A DNA stretch of 7,951 nt from Chloroflexota bacterium (lineage in GTDB: Bacteria > Chloroflexota > Anaerolineae > Anaerolineales > JACQED01). Below are positions 5,907 through 7,951 of the stretch, in pieces. The stretch covers positions 1-7,951 of the forward strand of contig JACQED010000066.1 of NCBI GenBank assembly GCA_016200785.1. Direction: 5' to 3'. Positions within the stretch are counted from its first letter, which is position 1, and every line of letters begins with the position of its first letter. The notes below the pieces were generated by a model that was given only the letters and a program-made list of their open reading frames with translations, did not search any database and had not been told where the DNA came from. The translations under genes and the position numbers were made by a program.

Positions 5907-5936
5907 CCATCAGTGTTTATCGGCGGTTTAATCCTC
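5907..5936. repeat. Intergenic repeat-like segment between galT and the his operon
   Basis: CATCAGTGTTTATCGGCGG and the following TTTAATCC resemble the ATCNGTGTTTATCNGTGG-type element that recurs in gaps of several environmental bacterial genomes. Only one copy is in this window, so its repetitive nature rests on recollection. It starts two bases after the galT stop. Confidence 0.4.
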
Positions 5937-5942
5937 TTGGTT

Positions 5943-5963
5943 GTGGCACGCGTCGCGGGCCAC
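5943..5963. terminator. Bidirectional hairpin terminator candidate between galT and the his operon
   Basis: GTGGC-A-CGCG-T-CGCG-G-GCCAC is a near-perfect palindrome, with 9 of 10 arm positions pairing around a central T. It starts 37 nt after the galT stop and lies one base beyond the HAD stop codon on the other strand. T-richness is modest on the plus side (GTTATGTTT) and absent on the minus side, so classical rho-independent termination is uncertain. Placement between convergent genes supports the role. Confidence 0.5.
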
Positions 5964-5964
5964 G

Positions 5965-7107
5965 TTATGTTTCTCCTCGACACTCCTCGATGGCTGCGTC
6001 CAGCGACGGATAAACCCGGTCCGCTACGTGGGCCAGTGCCTCGCGCTTCGGGCCGCCGGCCGAGATGCCGATGCCCCGGCACTGCCAGCCCTCGCCCAGC
6101 AGGCTAACGGCCTCGCGCACGCCGCGAATGCTGGATGCCGAATCCTCGAACACCGTCACGCGCCCTCGCCCGCCGCGAATATCCTTCAGCGCCGAGAGCC
6201 ACTCACCGCGCGTCAGCGCCTCCGCCGCGACCAAAGCCTCGGACTCAAGCGCGCCCGTTGCCGCGCCGATCGCCGCCAGGGCGTGCACGGGCGAGGGCTT
6301 CACGTACTGGTGAGTGTCGCCGCCGACCGTTTCGGCCAGCCACTTGAGCGACCCATAGCCGATCAGCGGCAGATGGCTCAGGCCCACCAGACCCGCGCCC
6401 AGTTCTGCTTCGGGCGCATAGCCCACACCTGATCGGGGCGGCACGTCGCGCGGCGGATTCGAGGGCCGCGCGGTGTAGATGGCCGATCGGGGCGGCACGG
6501 GATGGCTCAACGCAGGCCGGTCGTGCTTGAGCAACAGCGACTCGGTTTCAATGGTTCGCGGCAGGCCATACGTGGCTTCATACGCTTCGCCGAGCGTGAA
6601 CTGCTGGAACACGGGCAGCACAGGCGAGCGATGGATGTCACGTGTGTAGAGCAGGAGTTCGGCCAATGGCCGGCGCAGGCCGTCGGAACTGCGGTCGTTC
6701 AGCAGGAGGCGATACGCGGCCTCGGCCGGGTACTCGCCGCGCCGCAACTCCGCGGCGACCCGCCCGGCCAGGGCGCGATAATCCGGGCGTGGCCCATGCC
6801 TTCGCCCATCGCCGCGAAGCGCCGACGCTGCGTCCGAGAAGCCACCCGAATACTCGTGGGCCGAGGCAGCCAACAGCGCCGCAATGCAGATGGACGCCGA
6901 GTCCCATTCGCTGGTGATCCCGGCGGCCTCGAATGCTTCAATCTCTTCCACCGCAGGCGCCTGCTCGCCCAACCCCATGGCCGTCGAGAAATGGTTGACC
7001 GTGGCGATGAGCGCCGCGCGATAGCCGCCGGGATGGAGAAGGACAGCATCCATGTCGAGGAGATAGATTTCGAGCCGACCGCGTGTTGCGTGCTGCCTGT
7101 CCCTCAT
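5965..7107 (-). CDS. HAD-superfamily phosphatase at the end of the his operon
   Basis: The 380-residue protein keeps all four HAD motifs: LLDMDAV (D18, D20; nucleophile and acid), YTARP (T212), VKPSP (K270) and VFEDS (D322). The C-terminal PKREALAHVADRVYPSLDAAI also fits the fold. About 190 residues between motifs I and II form an unusually large, mostly helical cap. I do not recognise a named orthologue. The gene overlaps hisE by ATGA (7104-7107), so it is co-translated with histidine genes. That makes a histidinol-phosphate phosphatase, or another phosphatase acting on a pathway intermediate, an attractive inference; HAD phosphatases do serve this step elsewhere (HisB-N). The first ~10 residues come from a heptad repeat and are probably not conserved. 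The stop lies next to a palindromic terminator candidate. Confidence 0.82.
   Translation of the reverse strand: MRDRQHATRGRLEIYLLDMDAVLLHPGGYRAALIATVNHFSTAMGLGEQAPAVEEIEAFEAAGITSEWDSASICIAALLAASAHEYSGGFSDAASALRGDGRRHGPRPDYRALAGRVAAELRRGEYPAEAAYRLLLNDRSSDGLRRPLAELLLYTRDIHRSPVLPVFQQFTLGEAYEATYGLPRTIETESLLLKHDRPALSHPVPPRSAIYTARPSNPPRDVPPRSGVGYAPEAELGAGLVGLSHLPLIGYGSLKWLAETVGGDTHQYVKPSPVHALAAIGAATGALESEALVAAEALTRGEWLSALKDIRGGRGRVTVFEDSASSIRGVREAVSLLGEGWQCRGIGISAGGPKREALAHVADRVYPSLDAAIEECRGET
7080..7100 (-). repeat. Heptad repeat encoding the HAD protein N-terminus
   Basis: Read on the minus strand, the sequence after the HAD start divides into 7-nt units ending in GC: GACAGGC, AGCACGC and AACACGC, with GGTCGGC continuing the phase. 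They encode residues ~3-10 (DRQHATRG), just before the conserved LEIYLLDMD. A short repeat at the hisE/HAD junction has thus been absorbed into the coding region. Confidence 0.5.
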
Positions 7108-7394
7108 CGCCGGTGCCTTCGCTCCAGTTCGGCTTCCACGTCCTCCAGCCTCAGCCCACGCGCGGCGAGCAGGACGAGTGTGTGATACAAGAGATCGGCG
7201 GTTTCGGAAATCAACCGCTCATCCCCTTGCCCTTTGGCCGCCAGAATCACCTCCACGGCTTCTTCGCCGACCTTCTTCACGATCTCATCCTCCCCGACCG
7301 CGAACAAGCCGGCGGTGTGCGAGCCGGGGTGCGGATTGGACTTGCGATCTCGAATGATGGATTGCAGAGTGTAAAGAAACGATCCGTTTGGCAC
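7104..7394 (-). CDS. hisE: Phosphoribosyl-ATP pyrophosphatase HisE
   Basis: HisE hydrolyses phosphoribosyl-ATP to phosphoribosyl-AMP and pyrophosphate, the second step of histidine biosynthesis. The 96-residue protein has the all-alpha pyrophosphatase metal motif E45xxE48...E64xxD67, within KKVGEEAVEVILAAK and ETADLLYHTLVLL. The N-terminal LYTLQSIIRDRK and HTAGLF segments also match. Translation begins at GTG (7394-7392), directly after the hisI TAA, with GGAGG about 7 nt upstream. The 3' end overlaps the HAD start by 4 bp. HisE is separate from HisI here, unlike the fused HisIE of E. coli. Confidence 0.95.
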   Translation of the reverse strand: MPNGSFLYTLQSIIRDRKSNPHPGSHTAGLFAVGEDEIVKKVGEEAVEVILAAKGQGDERLISETADLLYHTLVLLAARGLRLEDVEAELERRHRR

Positions 7395-7712
7395 TTACCT
7401 GCCTCCGACCTTTGTGAAAAAGCACGACTTCTCGCCCGTGTGGCACGCCGGGCCGGCCGCCTCGACCTTGAGCAGCAGAGCGTCGCCGTCACAGTCGGCC
7501 CACACTTCCCGCACGCGCATGACATGGCCGCTCGTCGCCCCTTTGTGCCACAACTCTCCCCGACTCCGGCTCCAGAACCACGCCTGGCCGCTGGCTTGCG
7601 TGCGCCGCAGGGCCTCGACGTTCATGAACGCCGTCATCAGCACTTCACCGGTAATGGCATCCTGCACCACGCTCGTGATCAAACCGCGATCGTCCCACTT
7701 GAGTTCCATCAT
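7395..7712 (-). CDS. hisI: Phosphoribosyl-AMP cyclohydrolase HisI
   Basis: HisI opens the adenine ring of phosphoribosyl-AMP to give ProFAR, the third step of histidine biosynthesis. The 105-residue protein shows VLMTAFMN (24-31), WFWSRSRGELWHKGATSGH (45-63), the metal-binding DCDGDA (73-78), and the zinc cysteines C74, C90 and C97 (GPACHTGEKSCFF). The start overlaps the hisF stop (ATGA, 7709-7712). A second in-frame ATG at 7709 is an equally possible start. The stop abuts the hisE start with no gap. Confidence 0.96.
   Translation of the reverse strand: MMELKWDDRGLITSVVQDAITGEVLMTAFMNVEALRRTQASGQAWFWSRSRGELWHKGATSGHVMRVREVWADCDGDALLLKVEAAGPACHTGEKSCFFTKVGGR
7402..7406 (-). promoter_or_regulatory. 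Shine-Dalgarno for hisE, supporting a GTG start
   Basis: GGAGG on the minus strand lies within the last codons of hisI, 7 nt before GTG at 7394. It supports GTG as the hisE start, immediately after the hisI stop. Confidence 0.75.
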
Positions 7713-7951
7713 CGCCTCACCGCGATCCCGCGCTCGGCGAGATACGCCTTCACTTGCCCAACAGTCAACACCTTATCGTGAAAGAGAGATGCGGCTAACG
7801 CTGCCTCGGCCCCACCCGTCGTCAGCGCCTCGGCGAAATGCTGCGGACGGCACGCGCCGCCGCTGGCGATGACCGGCACCGGCACGGCCTCGGCCACCGC
7901 CCGAGTCAATTCAAGATCGTAGCCGTTTTTCGTCCCATCGGCGTCAATGCT
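7709..7951 (-). CDS. hisF: Imidazole glycerol phosphate synthase subunit HisF (partial, 5' end outside window)
   Basis: HisF is the cyclase of the HisFH complex, which uses ammonia from HisH to form imidazole glycerol phosphate and AICAR. The last 80 residues are present and the frame is open to the right edge. The SIDADGTKNGYDLELTRAV segment carries the catalytic aspartate and glycine-rich loop of the C-terminal half-barrel. It is followed by VPVIASGGA, HFAEAL and AALAASLFHDKVLTV, ending KAYLAERGIAVRR. The glycine usual after SGGA is cysteine here (SGGAC), a deviation in a phosphate-binding loop. It is the first his gene visible, coupled to hisI by a 4-bp overlap; hisH, hisA or other his genes may lie upstream. 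Confidence 0.95.
   Translation of the reverse strand, partial: SIDADGTKNGYDLELTRAVAEAVPVPVIASGGACRPQHFAEALTTGGAEAALAASLFHDKVLTVGQVKAYLAERGIAVRR

Noticed and set aside
6502..7185. 227-residue open frame on the plus strand opposite the HAD gene
   Set aside because: Its sequence is low-complexity and Arg/Gly/Ala-rich with no motif, while the opposite strand has clear HAD motifs and operon context.

Overview
The window looks like a bacterial chromosomal segment of fairly high GC. It has tightly packed genes: 4-bp ATGA overlaps at mscL/deaminase, hisF/hisI and hisE/HAD, and zero spacing at hisI/hisE. Short heptanucleotide-type repeats fill the small gaps and even enter coding sequence. Gene content and repeat style recall environmental Chloroflexota (Anaerolineae-like) genomes. 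That placement is an inference from memory, not a computed result. All function calls come from reading motifs in the translations; no database search was possible.

Plus strand, left to right. (1) A 5'-truncated chimeric reading frame (3-428) joins an L-serine dehydratase fragment to the C-terminal part of a ComF-like phosphoribosyltransferase. (2) A degenerate heptad repeat (431-504) runs into the start codon of dprA (501-1415), a DNA-uptake/recombination mediator. (3) A lower-GC island (about 1416-2246) holds a promoter-like element and an overlapping pair of small genes, DUF4160 and DUF2442, which resemble a toxin-antitoxin-style accessory module. (4) mscL (2355-2786) encodes a mechanosensitive channel with a Cys4 zinc-ribbon-like tail. 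(5) A 656-residue fusion (2783-4753), translationally coupled to mscL, joins a complete MTA/SAH-deaminase-type amidohydrolase to a C-terminal CYTH-like (triphosphate tunnel) domain. (6) galT (4814-5905), preceded by another heptad repeat, carries an in-frame repeat insertion that lengthens one loop.

Minus strand, right to left. Part of a histidine-biosynthesis operon reads hisF (partial) - hisI - hisE - HAD-superfamily phosphatase (7951 down to 5965). The HAD gene is coupled to hisE and keeps all four HAD motifs, so it is a candidate histidinol-phosphate phosphatase or another phosphatase serving this operon. The operon converges on galT, and a strong palindromic hairpin (5943-5963) between them could terminate both transcripts.

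The most notable items are the deaminase-CYTH fusion, the repeat inserted inside galT, the HAD phosphatase embedded in the his operon, the shared heptad repeats next to start codons, and the serine dehydratase/PRTase junction, which may be an assembly chimera. No RNA genes, CRISPR arrays, insertion sequences or phage genes were recognised.
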